DNA of 64,000 bases from Spinacia oleracea (lineage: Eukaryota; Streptophyta; Magnoliopsida; Caryophyllales; Amaranthaceae). The notes beneath the pieces were generated by a model that saw only the letters and a program-made list of their open reading frames with translations, was not told the DNA's origin and searched no databases. The translations under genes and the position numbers were made by a program. Within the stretch, counting starts at the first letter, position 1. Every line of letters starts with the position of its first letter. The stretch is from contig NC_079488.1 of the NCBI RefSeq assembly GCF_020520425.1, forward strand, positions 19,036,247 to 19,100,246, read 5' to 3'. Positions 24,865 to 35,989 of this stretch are shown piece by piece.

Positions 24865-24878
24865 GGCTCGTGATACCA
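24865..24878 (-). other. Primer-binding site of element B
   Basis: TGGTATCACGAGCC on the minus strand, one base from the LTR. It resembles the initiator-Met site TGGTATCAGAGC with a one-base insertion. Identical in A and C. Confidence 0.7.
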
Positions 24879-24879
24879 C

Positions 24880-26226
24880 TGTTAAGTTATGATACATATG
24901 ACATTACATAGATCATGCGGAAACAACCATTAACCCAGGACAACATATTATTTACACATAATCATATAGCATAATTTAGATGCATACTCTTTGTTGCGTG
25001 CCCTCCCTAGCTGCGCCCGAACCGAACAAGAACAAGTCTTTTAGGACTCCAAGTGTCGTCCCTCCGTAGATAGTCCACAGCACGTCCGGATCCGCCTTAA
25101 GATTGACCAACTAGAATCGCCCTTAAGGTACTAGAAAATTTCGGCACTTTATGAGCAAGATGTGTGTTTTAATTTTCTCTCAAAAAACTCACTTTTGAAT
25201 ACTTTGAAACTTGTGTATAAATTATGACCCCTAGGCCTTTATTTATAGAGTTATGGAAAAGGAATCGTAATCCTAGTAGGATACGAATTAATTGAAATTA
25301 GAATCCTACATGAATTCTATTTAATTAATTTATCCAATTAGGAATAGTAATTTAATCATACACTGACTCTTGCAGATTCAGGAATCACGCATGAGCACAA
25401 ACTCACACACACACGGCAGCCACAAGGGCTGCCCATGCGCGTGCGAGCAGCAGCCCACGCAGCACGGGCCACGCATCCGTGGCCCTTGGCGCGCGCTGGG
25501 CTTGTGGCGTGCGTGCTTGCTGGGCGATGGCCCGGCTTCGTGCTGGGCCTTCGTCCGGCAGGCCTCGTCCGATGCTAATTCGTACGATACGTTTCCGATT
25601 AAATTTCCATTTCCGGAATCTATTTCCGATACGAACAATATTTAATATTTCCGATTCCGGAATTAATTTCCGTTTCGAACAAATATTTAATATTTCCGTT
25701 TCCGGAATTATTTTCTGATTCCGGTAATATTTCCGATTCTGACAATATTTCCGTTTCCGGCAATATTTCCGATTCTGGTAATATTTCCATTTCCAATAAT
25801 ATTTTCCGATACGTACCATGTTTCCGTTTCCGGCAACATCTACGACTTGGATAATATTCATATTTCCGATACGATCCATATTTCCGTTTCCGGCAATATC
25901 ATCGTTTCCGGAGTATTCATTTCTTGCCTGTGACGATCTTAGCTCCCACTGAAACCAAGATCCGTCGGTTCCGAATATTCATAGATGGAGTATTTAATTC
26001 CATTAAATACTTGATCCGTTTACGTACTATTTGTGTGACCCTACGGGTTCAGTCAAGAGTAAGCTGTGGATTAATATCATTAATTCCACTTGAACTGAAG
26101 CGGCCTCTAGCTAGGCATTCAGCTCACTTGATCTCACTGAATTATTAACTTGTTAATTAATACTGAACCGCATTTATTAGACTTAACATAGAATGCATAC
26201 TTGGACCAAGGGCATTATTTCCTTCA
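24880..26226 (-). repeat. Element B, 5' LTR
   Basis: 1,347 bp. It starts TGTTAAG on the plus strand where the other LTR has TGTTAGG. The other two differences seen are in the CpG block and at TAATTCCATT versus TAATGCCATT (about 25997). Confidence 0.95.
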
Positions 26227-28230
26227 TACTTCACATCCCCAAATCTTAAGAAAAGACACATTTGGAGGCTTTCCAAACCATAATTCGTATGGAGTCTTTT
26301 CGACAGCTTTAGACGGAGCTCTATTTATAGTGAGTGCAGCTGTATTTAGTGCATGTCCCCAAAATTCTAATGGAAGTTCGGCCTGACCCATCATTGACCT
26401 GACCATGTCTAGCAAGGTTCTGTTCCTCCGTTCTGACACACCGTTCCATTGTGGTGTTCCAGGAGGAGTCAATTCTGATAGAATTCCACATTCTTTCAGA
26501 TGGTCATCAAATTCATAGCTCGGATATTCACCGCCTCTATCAGACCGCAGTGCCTTAATCTTCTTGCCTAATTGATTCTCTACTTCACTCTGAAATTCCT
26601 TGAATTTGTCAAAGGATTCAGACTTATGCTTCATTAGGTAGACATAACCATACCTACTGAAGTCATCAGTGAAAGTGATAAAGTAGCTGAAACCACCTCT
26701 AGCATTTGTACTCATTGGTCCACATACATCTGTATGGATTAAACCCAATAGTTCATTTGCTCTTTCTCCAACTTTAGAGAAAGGTTGCTTTGTCATTTTG
26801 CCAAGTAAACATGATTCGCATTTACCATAATCCTCTAAGTCAAATGGTTCTAGAATTCCTTCTCTTTGAAGTCTTTCTAAGCGTTTCAAGTTTATATGGC
26901 CTAATCGACAATGCCACAGATAGGTGAGATCTGAATCATCCTTTTTGGCCTTTTTGGTATTTATGTTATATACTTGTTTGTCGTGATCTAATAAATAAAG
27001 TCCATTGACTAATCTAGCAGATCCATAAAACATCTCTTTAAAATAAAACGAACAACTATTGTCTTTTATTATAAAGGAAAATCCCTTAGCATCTAAGCAA
27101 GAAACTGAAATGATGTTTTTAGTAAGACTTGGAACATGGAAACATTCTTCCAGTTCCAAAACTAGCCCGGAGGGCAACGACAAATAGTAAGTTCCTACAG
27201 CTAATGCAGCAATCCGTGCTCCATTTCCCACTCGTAGGTCGACTTCACCCTTGCTTAACTTTCTACTTCTTCTTAGTCCCTGTGGATTGGAACATAAGTG
27301 TGAGCCACAACCTGTATCTAATACCCAAGAAGTTGAATTAGCAAGTATACAGTCTATAACGAAAATACCTGAAGATGGAACGACTGTTCCGTTCTTCTGA
27401 TCTTCCTTTAGCTTTGGACATTCTCTTTTGTAATGGCCTATTCCATCACAATAAAGACAGCTTGATGTGGACTTGTCCTGCTTTGATTTAGCATTGCCCT
27501 TGGACTTTCCACCTTTCTTGAATGGTCTCTTTCTAGCCTTGAGTAAATCTTTGGCTTCACAGTCCAGTACTATTTCAGCCTTTCTGACAAGGTGAATAAA
27601 TTCTGCAACTGTTTCTTCTCTTGGTTCACTTAGGTATAGTTGCTTGAAGCGACCAAACCCACTGTGTAGTGAATTGAGCAAGACAGAGACTGCCATCCTT
27701 TCGCTTATTGGTGTTCCTAGTAGACTTAGGCGATCAAAATATGAACACATAAGATCCACATGGAACCTCAGTGGGACGCCTACCCTTTGTTTAGTGCGAA
27801 GGAGCTGAACATGTGTTTCTTGGACCTCCATCCTATAACACCTGTTGGGAGAACTAACCTTTAGACCAGACATTGATTCAATCAACTCATGGACGTTCAG
27901 GTCCCTGTCCTCCGTACTTCCACGACAGATATCCCTCAGATTCTTGATGAGCGTAAAAGGTTCATAGGCTACAAACCTTCTAGCCCAATCATCAGGGATA
28001 TTGTTCAGCATGAGACTCATAACCTTTTTGAGATCCGCGTCCCAGGCGTAAAATCTCTCAGGGGTCATGTCTCTGGCATAGTAGCTTGGCATGGGATGTG
28101 ACAGTACATACTCAAGTCCATTGAGTTTGACTATTTCAACTAGCTTAGCTTCCCATTCAAGAAAATTTGTCAGGTTCAGCTTGACCATAAGCTCAGAACC
28201 CATGATGATGTTTTGATTGTTGTTTGCCAT
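26227..28230 (-). CDS. Element A gag-pol, 5' part: gag, protease, integrase
   Basis: The start is placed at MANNN (28228-28230) because C's gag starts with the same five residues and the leader is conserved up to this point; an upstream in-frame ATG would add 14 residues. Order: gag capsid-like region (1-260), zinc knuckle CLYCDGIGHYKREC (about 275), protease with WVLDTGCGSH (about 320), integrase with HCRLGH...CESC zinc finger and the DDE residues in HTDVCGP, LRSDRGGEY and GVSERRNRT. The frame is open to the B insertion point at GCEV and resumes at 15920. Length and order fit a full Ty1/copia polyprotein. The gag half is unlike that of element C. Confidence 0.93.
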
Positions 28231-30947
28231 ATTAAAACTACAATTGAAAAGAATAAACAAATAAATAACCATTCACAGTTTCTCTTAATAAACTTAAATT
28301 CTAGCATACATGCATAATTCAATGTTTATTAAGCATTTTATTCAAATTATGTGTTCCGGCAGGTGTGAATAAAATGATTCCAAGATCCTAAAATCATTGA
28401 AGAACTAAGCACAGTTTGTCGACTTAATCCTAGAACATCTTAGGTAAGCAAAAGCCTTTTGCTAATAGTCTAGAAACTATTCTTGGTTGATAGGTACGTC
28501 TAAGAACTTATTAGGTAAACCTATCGAATTTGCCACGACATAAAAGGACTCCTTACTTATATCGTTGAGTTTCACCAAAACTAACATGTACTCACAATTA
28601 TTTGTGTACCTTGCCCCTTTAGGACCAATAAGTAACACCTCGCTGAGCGAAAACTATTACTAGATTGATGTAAAGGATATCCAAGCAAGTGTATATTTTG
28701 GCATGGCACCTTTTAACTCAATTTTTTTAAGTTTGGAACTTAAGGCTCTTACTATGTTCGTTAGATTTTAAGTGAACTAAAATCCTTAATCATGCAACAT
28801 AATCAAGCTTTTGATCTCATGCATTTTAAGACATATTTAAAACAATAAATAACTTAAAACATGCATAAGATATTTGTGATCTAGTATGGCCCGACTTCAT
28901 CTTGAAGCTTTGACTTCAAAGTCCGTCTTGAAAATCTCCGTGGGAGGCACCATTTTCTTCAAATAGGATAAGCTATAACTAATTACAACTATTTGATGGT
29001 TCGCAGACCATATTTGAATTGAAAAATAACTTTGGTACTTTAGACCAATTACATTCAAATTAATGGTACGCATACCATATTTTCTATCCTATTTGGGTCA
29101 TACTAGTCACTTCATAACCTGCAAAACAGTACATATACAATATATACCATTCACCCATTCATTATCATGAATGGCCCACATAGCTGGTTAGTAAAACACA
29201 TTATGCATCACGTAAACATTTGCAGCAATTAATCAAGGGCACCAATAATCTACCAATTATTCAGTCCTTATTAATTCTAATCAAGTTGTTTTAACCTTAA
29301 GGATTTGTAGACCTAATCAAGAGTTTATGACTAAAAAGCGCTCCCACTTAAACCAATAAATTCATATGCTTTACCAATTTTAAACGTAAAAATGTATTTC
29401 TAGTCTAACCGGAAACATACAAATTTAATTAAAATTTAAAGCTCATATAAATTTATAATTGAATCCAAAAAAATTTAATTTAATTTCAGTCGCATTTAAA
29501 TTAATTCATGATTTTAATTTTAGTAAAATAATTAGAATAAATAACATTTATTATAATTATAATATTCAAAATTAAAATCCAATAATTTAAATTATTAATT
29601 TTAAAATTAATTAAAATTACGTGAACTGAAATTTTCAAATTAAACATTCAAAACGATCTAATCGTAACGCAAACACCCTACGCGTAGCACGCCCATGGGC
29701 CGCACGCACACAGCCATTGCTGGCCATGTGCGCGCAGCCCATGCGCTCGTCGCATAGCTGCTGCATCCCTATCGCAAGCCTCCGCACGCATTGGTACTCG
29801 CTGCGCGCGCCAGCGCTCATCGCACGCGGGCTATCGCTCGCAGTGCGCGCGCGACATCGCTCGCTGGGCGGGCGACATCGCTCGCTGTGCGCGCGAGCAA
29901 TGCTAGGCGCAGCGCTCGTGGCACGCGAGCTTGTCTCGCTGCGCGCGAGGCTGCGCGCTCTTGTGCGAGGCAGCGCGCGTTGTGGCGCAGCTCGCTTGCT
30001 GCCCACACGCGACTGCCTTGGCTCGCCCTACGCCCATGCCCATTCGTCCATTGGTCGTGGCACACGACACAAGGCAGGGCTGCTGCCTTGTGCTCGTGCA
30101 CTACGCCCTTGCTCATTGCATTCGTGCCGCACGGGCGACGAGCTCCCTTGCTCGTCGTCGCATGCCCGCATTATACAACACCCCTTAAGGGTAACACGAA
30201 GCGTCCATTGCTTCGTGCGTGCAAGTTATATGAACGAATCGCATAAAAATTTAAAATTTATATTTAAAATTAATGACAAATTAATAAATAATATTAATTT
30301 CATAATTTTAGGGCGAAAAATCGAAAATTTATTATCCAATTGATTTCCGATTGTTATGGATTCAAGTCTAGGTCATAAAAATTAAAATTTATCGTAAATT
30401 TACAATTTTTATGGTGGTTTTTAATCATAGGTTTCTAATTAAATTACAATTAATTATGAAAATCAAATTAATTCTAAATTATTCTAATTTTCAACAAATT
30501 AATCATAATTACAAATTAGATTGCATAATTAACAAGACTAGGCATTCAAACTTGTTAAACATATGCAGTAGGTCAATCAAAATTCAAGATTTATCAACAA
30601 GAATCGCAAATATTTAATTTAACATCTTAAATTTACGAAATTTTGCATTCGAAAAACTAAAACCTTCGAAAAGTCATAGTTAGGCTTCGAATTTGAGAAT
30701 TCTGGGTTCGGCAGAAAAATGCTATTTTTGTCAAAAATTTAGAATGCCTTTTACATGCGGAATTGACACAAAAATCACTCAATTCGGATGAGTAACGAAG
30801 AAACTGCCGAAAAACTGCGTACGTATAATTAAATAAACGCAATTTGCAATTAATTAACAATTACGAAAATTAATCACCCCTTTTAATTCTTGCAAATTTG
30901 TAATATTTAACCATGTTCATGCAATTTAGATTATGAAAATAATAAGG
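28231..30947 (-). other. Element A leader (5' UTR), about 2.7 kb
   Basis: Very long for a copia leader. It holds the repeated dyad with CGCAGACCATATT, a dyad TTGAAGCTTTGACTTCAA near 28908, and the CpG-rich block 29640-30180, surrounded by AT-rich sequence. Conserved with B and C, so it is probably functional RNA sequence (dimerisation or packaging are guesses) rather than junk. No coding frame is conserved among the three copies. Confidence 0.7.
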
Positions 30948-30961
30948 GGCTCGTGATACCA
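30948..30961 (-). other. Primer-binding site of element A
   Basis: TGGTATCACGAGCC on the minus strand, one base after the 5' LTR. Confidence 0.7.
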
Positions 30962-30962
30962 C

Positions 30963-32414
30963 TGTTAGGTTATGATACATATGACAATTCATAAATCATG
31001 CGGAAAAACCATAAACCCAGGAAAACATATTATTTACACATAATCATTTAGCATAGATTAGATGCATACTCTTTGTTGCGTGCCTTCCCTAGCTGCGCCC
31101 GAACCGAACAAGAACAAGTCTTTAGGACTCCAAGTGTCGTCCCTCCGTAGATAGTCCACAGCACGTCCGGATCCGCCTTAAGATTGACCAACTAGAATCG
31201 CCCTTAAGGTACTATTATTTTCGGCACTTTATAGGCAAATGTGTGACTGAATTTTTTTCTCAAAAACTCACTTTGAATACTTTTAAACTTGTGTTATAAA
31301 TTGTGAGCCCTAGCCTCATATTTATAGCGGTATGGAAAGGGAATCGAAATCCTATTCAGATACAAATTAATTAAACCTAGAATCCTATAAGAACTCTAAT
31401 TTAATTAATTTATCAAATAGAATTAGGAATTTAATCATTAACCGAACTCTGCATGTTTTAGGAAACGTGCACGAACACAAACACTTGCACACACACGCAC
31501 GGCAGCCACGATGGGCCCCATGCGTGCGCGCGAGCAGCAGCCCACTCAGCGCCCGCGCGCGCTGCGCGCCGCGCGTGCTGTGCGCGCTGTGCGCGCTGTG
31601 CGCTGCGCGTGCTGTGCGCGCTGTGCGCGCTGCGCGCTGCGCGCAGCCTGCTGGGCCTGGCCTTGCGCTGGGCCTGGCGTGGCTGTTTGTGCGGCGCGCT
31701 TGGCTTGCTGGGCGATGGCCTGGCTTCGTGCTGGGCCTCGTCCGGCAGGCCTCGTCCGATGCTTATTCGTACGATGCGCTTCCGATTAAATTTTCCGATT
31801 CCGGAATTCATTTCCGATACGAACAATATTTAATATTTCCGATTCCGGAATTAATTTCCGTTTCGAACAAATATTTAATATTTCCGTTTCCGGAATTATT
31901 TTCCGATTCCGGTAATATTTCCGATTCTGACAATATTTCCGTTTCCGGCAATATTTCCGATTCTGGAAATATTTCCATTTCCGATAATATTTTCCGACAC
32001 GTACCATGTTTCCGTTTCCGGCAACATCTACGACTTGGATAATATTTATATTTCCGATACGATCCATATTTCCGTTTCCGGCAATATCATCGTTTCCGGA
32101 GTATTCATTCCTTGCCTGTGACGATCTTAGCTCCCACTGAAACCAAGATCCGTCGGTTCCGAATATTCATAGATGGAGTATTTAATGCTATTAAATACTT
32201 GATCCGTTTACGTACTATTTGTGTGACCCTACGGGTTCAGTCAAGAGTAAGCTGTGGATTAATATCATTAATTCCACTTGAACTGAAGCGGCCTCTAGCT
32301 AGGCATTCAGCTCACTTGATCTCACTGAATTATTAACTTGTTAATTAATACTGAACCGCATTTATTAGACTTAACATAGAATGCATACTTGGACCAAGGG
32401 CATTATTTCCTTCA
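30963..32414 (-). repeat. Element A, 5' LTR
   Basis: About 1,452 bp, flanked by GAGAG at 32415-32419. It differs from the 3' LTR by one visible substitution (TATTTCCG versus TATTTTCG) and repeat-length change in the CpG block. Confidence 0.95.
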
Positions 32415-33240
32415 GAGAGCTATCTCCCCCTAATCCTTGCATGTATTTATGTATAACTTTAGTTCGGAGAGCGCGCTACAATATCTATTAGACATATTCT
32501 TTCATTATCTTAATACACCATGTTTATCTATAATTTATTCCCTTGTGATGAGTACTAATAAAATTCAACAAGAAGTTTTGGTGTAATGGGCCCAATATTT
32601 CTTTTCCGCAACCAACCAAAATATAAAATTTAATTTTTCTCATCATTAACTTTTACATGATTTTCATCATTTACAATCTAACTTTTGGTGTGTATATGTG
32701 CATTTTGAAATTACATTCATACTCATTTATTCACCCATGATTATACTATAGTTTACTTTTACATTTTCGATCATGACTATTGACATTATCTTCACTGTTT
32801 CTAGTCATACAATTTCTCATTCACTTCTGGGAATGATTTTCCTAGTTGAATATGATCATAATATTTTTCTCCATGATTTCTTTATTTTGTTCATCCACCA
32901 AAAAGACAATATATAAACTAATTAAAAACTCTATTGAATATTTCTCACAATTATCGTAGCTGCAGGACCACACTAGTTTCATGAAAGATATAAAGGGCAT
33001 CTTGACAACAAGATTTAGAAACTATTATAGTTTTCTAGGTCATATTTTCTTGTACATCTCCAAAAGGATTTGCAGGTCTTTAATGGTCAAATGTCCAGAC
33101 TTAAGTCGTGAACCTATTTCAACTTATAAACAAAAGTCAAAGCTATATGTTTGCATTTCAATCTATAACACCTTTTATTATAATTATCTTCAAGGAAGAG
33201 CAAGGCCCACTTATTTATGTTTTCAATATTATATTGCACA
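32415..33240 (-). pseudogene. Copia element X, decayed mid region
   Basis: Continuation of X on the right of A, beginning with the duplicated GAGAG. AT-rich, with no readable pol motif. The 180-codon plus-strand open frame (32981-33523) is the complement of decayed X sequence and is not a gene. Confidence 0.5.
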
Positions 33241-34065
33241 TTATTATAAATTATTTCCTTGTTTCCATAGACCAATGTCCTTTTCCCCCACAGCGGTAAC
33301 ATACATTGGTCACATTCTCATTTTATCTTTCTTATGTTTGTTACCATCATTGTCCCACTTTTGGTGGGAATATGAGTTCTTGAGAGAACCACTTCGACCT
33401 CGACCATATTCGTATCCGCACCTCACCCACGTCTTCGTCCACTATTGTCGTGTGGTATTTTTCTATCCCATTATGGGATGTCACATTATCTTCAGGGAAT
33501 GGAGCATAATCAATTGGACATGATTCATGATTTTTCATCAATAACTCATTATTTTTGTCAACCACAAGGAGACAAGATATAATTCATAATATTTCTTAAA
33601 TCTCTTTTCACGGTATTGTGTCTGCAGGACAACATTATTTGCGTGAAAGGTTGAATGTATTGTTTTCCAGCATTTCTGATCAGTGATTCTCTCTACACAT
33701 AATTTCAACTGTGAAGTAATTCTGAACATAGCTGAGTTATATTCACTTACAAACTTAAAGTCTTGTAGTCTTAAGTATAACCAATCATAACGATCACAAT
33801 TTTCTGGTGGTCATACCGATTACTAGCTCCAAAGAACTTGTGGATCTTTTACGGTCAAATACTCAATTTTAAGACCCTAATGGAGGTGATGACGAAGAAA
33901 TATCTTAGCATTTGCCTTGTTTTGACTTGTTGATTTATTTACTTTATTGATTGTATCACCAAGTTTCTTAGCATCTAGATGAATTTCACCTTCTAACACC
34001 CATGAAAAATAATTTTTTTCAGTAAGATCAAGGACCGCAAATTCAAATTTCGTAAGGTTCGACAT
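33241..34065 (-). pseudogene. Copia element X gag (decayed)
   Basis: Three broken minus-strand frames line up as one copia gag. 34065-33877 holds the N-terminus (MSNLTKFEF...NYFSWVLEGEIHLDA...ANAKIFLRHHL). 33729-33538 holds MFRITSQLKLC...TFHANNV...YREKRFKKYYEL. 33565-33347 holds NNELLMKNHESCP. Near 33262-33297 a zinc knuckle CYRCGGKGHW follows but lacks the final cysteine. At least two frameshifts separate the pieces. This gag type is widespread in plant copia elements with short LTRs, consistent with the 185-bp LTR at 37194. Confidence 0.85.
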
Positions 34066-34488
34066 AGTTCACTATAGAAGGGAATATTTCAAATTAGGGC
34101 TTAGATGATAAACGTATTCTAATCAGGTTGTGATCCAATACTATAGTTTAAAATAGGTAATCATAAGAAGCAAGCCCTTAAAGTAACATGTTTGGAGAAA
34201 AAACCGTTTATATGATTAATAAACTATTCACATCAATGTATTCTGAGTATAATCTGGAAATTGTTATAAATTATGCGTAAATTATGCTACAAAAAAGACT
34301 CTTAAGAGTATTGCACACATGAAATAAGAGAAACAAATGGTGCTAAATTCTGCCAAATCAAAAACCTAACAAGCAATATTTACCCAAACGCACACAAAAG
34401 GGTCGATACATAAACAAATTACTAATAACCAGTGATTTTTGGCAAATATCAAACTACATAGCACCCAAATTTCCAAAAGCTAATCAAA
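34066..34488 (-). other. Copia element X leader, proximal part
   Basis: Upstream of the X gag start on the minus strand. No gene is seen. It continues into the duplicated segment at 34489. Confidence 0.5.
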
Positions 34489-34732
34489 TCATGACTCATA
34501 TTTTACAAACTTTAAGAGATAAATATGCAACTTCCAGTATCACTCATCTTTTAAACATATGCGATATGAATGTGGGAATTTTAACCAATTTGCGGCAATC
34601 ATATCGCAAATTAAAACAATGAATAATAAACAATTGCGGCACCAAACTTAACCAATTAATATCATGACTCATATTTTACAAACTTTAAGAGATAAATATG
34701 CAACTTCCAGTATCACTCATCTTTTAAACATA
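34489..34732. repeat. Partial tandem duplication in the X leader (71-bp repeats, 173-bp period)
   Basis: 34489-34559 and 34662-34732 are identical by eye (TCATGACTCATATTTTACAA... to ...TTTTAAACATA). The second copy ends exactly where the CTAG of a Helitron begins. The intervening sequence contains GCCGCAA/TTGCGGC strings shared, in inverse orientation, with 37560-37650. Confidence 0.85.
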
Positions 34733-35176
34733 CTAGATTAGATCCCGTGCACCCACGGATTTTGATTTTTTTTTTCCACAAAATATTTAACTGAATATCT
34801 GCCAAACTACTGCATAGTTATAACATTTTTAATATACTCGTTTAAATTTATTCATCTAATATGCATTTTTAAAATGCTAATAAGACAATTTGACCAAAAT
34901 ATTGAATAATATATTTTCCATTATTAATATAGCGATTTGACTAAAATATTACCGATTTAGAATAATTATTATTACGTCGTATCTATTATTGTCATAATTT
35001 ATAAACTAAAATTTGTTTCCATACATAAATAAGGAATAGTTTATAAAAAAAATGTAGAGAATAAAAATAAAACAAAATAAAAGAGATACACTTTTTTGGG
35101 AAAGTGGTTTTTGGCGGGAAAAAATTGCACCAGGAATTGACACGTGTCATTCCTGATGTTTCTTTTAGTATATAGT
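34733..35176 (-). mobile_element. Small non-autonomous Helitron, copy 1
   Basis: On the minus strand it starts near TACTATATACTAAAAGAAAC with a palindrome around GACACGTGTC, and ends with a hairpin (CCGTGGGTGCACGG), eight bases and CTAG followed by T, the Helitron 3' signature. A second copy lies at 63470-63902 in the same orientation. About 440 bp, no coding. The exact 5' base is uncertain because the canonical TC is not obvious. Confidence 0.7.
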
Positions 35177-35178
35177 AT

Positions 35179-35989
35179 CTAGTATTTTATGCACGCGATG
35201 CGTGCGTGAATTTTAGAGTGCATGTAAACCAACATTAATAAATCAATATTTATTATCATAGAATAATGACTATCTCTATATTTTTGTTCAGGAAATATTT
35301 TTATCCAATGGTTTAATACCTATTGGAAGATTCCATCACAAATTCATGGTTGAAAAGTTAAGGAAAAAAAGCATATTATCAAAATATAAAGAACATGCGC
35401 AACAAGTCTTATATGCACGCGATGCGTGCGAAATTATGAATTATAGTTAATATTATTTTCGGTGCAACTAACATATCTCAAAAAAAATCAGAATCTCAGT
35501 TATGCTCTCCAACATTTAAAGAATCCTCTAAACCCTTATATAAATCAGCACGTATCTTATCTTGGTTGAGTGCGATCCACCTCAAATTATTGGCTTGCAT
35601 TTTGACACGGTTATCGACAACAAATTGTTGGAGTAGACGACCGGCTCTCAAGGTTGGAGAATTAAGATTTTGTCGCGTCTATAACACAAAATACTTGTTT
35701 TGGTTAGAAAAATATAAGTATAAGATTTTAAGAATAACACGCACAAAAAGAGTTATTAGAAATATGCACCTGAAACGTGTATGCATAGAATTCTCGGAAT
35801 GCCAACTTATTACCAGTCGAACTTCAATTGTTTAAATCACAGTCGTAAGAACCATAAGGAAACAGTAGAGGACACTGCAGTGGGTCATAATAACCGACAA
35901 TATCTTTGATATAACTCAATTTCCCAGTTACTGACTCTATCATAATATCCCTACCAAAATCAGTAACATAGTCGTAAATAAAAAACAAA
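35179..35989 (-). pseudogene. Helitron Rep-domain fragment, minus arm of inverted repeat
   Basis: Read on the minus strand, the first piece encodes SVTGKLSYIKDIVGYYDPLQCPLLFPYGSY, and a second encodes RLLQQFVVDNRVKMQANNLRW and IRADLYKGLEDSLNVGEHN. These are hallmarks of the Helitron Rep N-terminal (helitron-like N) domain. Non-coding sequence between them could be an intron. It ends with hairpin GCACGCATCGCGTGC plus about ten bases and CTAG (35182-35179), a proper Helitron 3' end. The HUH nuclease centre and the helicase are absent, so it is truncated. Confidence 0.8.

Larger units (their letters stand above)
15926..26226 (-). mobile_element. Ty1/copia element B, non-autonomous, nested in A
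   Basis: 10.3 kb, minus strand, with two 1,347-bp LTRs differing at only three positions by eye and a perfect 5-bp target duplication. The LTR, primer-binding site, polypurine tract, 3' UTR and leader closely match A. The body (about 18026-22145) is a divergent gag-pol relic full of stops. B therefore moved recently but could not have encoded its own enzymes. It is a chimera of young ends and an old centre, presumably mobilised by an A-like partner. Confidence 0.92.
11612..32414 (-). mobile_element. Ty1/copia element A (20.8 kb including nested element B)
   Basis: Complete LTR retrotransposon on the minus strand: 5' LTR 32414-30963, primer-binding site at 30961, leader of about 2.7 kb, gag-pol 28230-26227 continued at 15920-13938, 3' UTR, polypurine tract, 3' LTR 13072-11612. 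It is flanked by the 5-bp duplication GAGAG. The LTRs differ by one substitution and a net 9-bp change in a GC-rich repeat by eye, so insertion was recent. Removing B leaves about 10.5 kb with one uninterrupted gag-pol frame (about 1,328 codons). It was probably autonomous before B landed in it. The host site is decayed copia element X. Confidence 0.93.

Noticed and set aside
32981..33523. 180-codon plus-strand ORF
   Set aside because: It is the complement of the decayed copia X gag region, whose real coding sense is minus (zinc knuckle and gag motifs).
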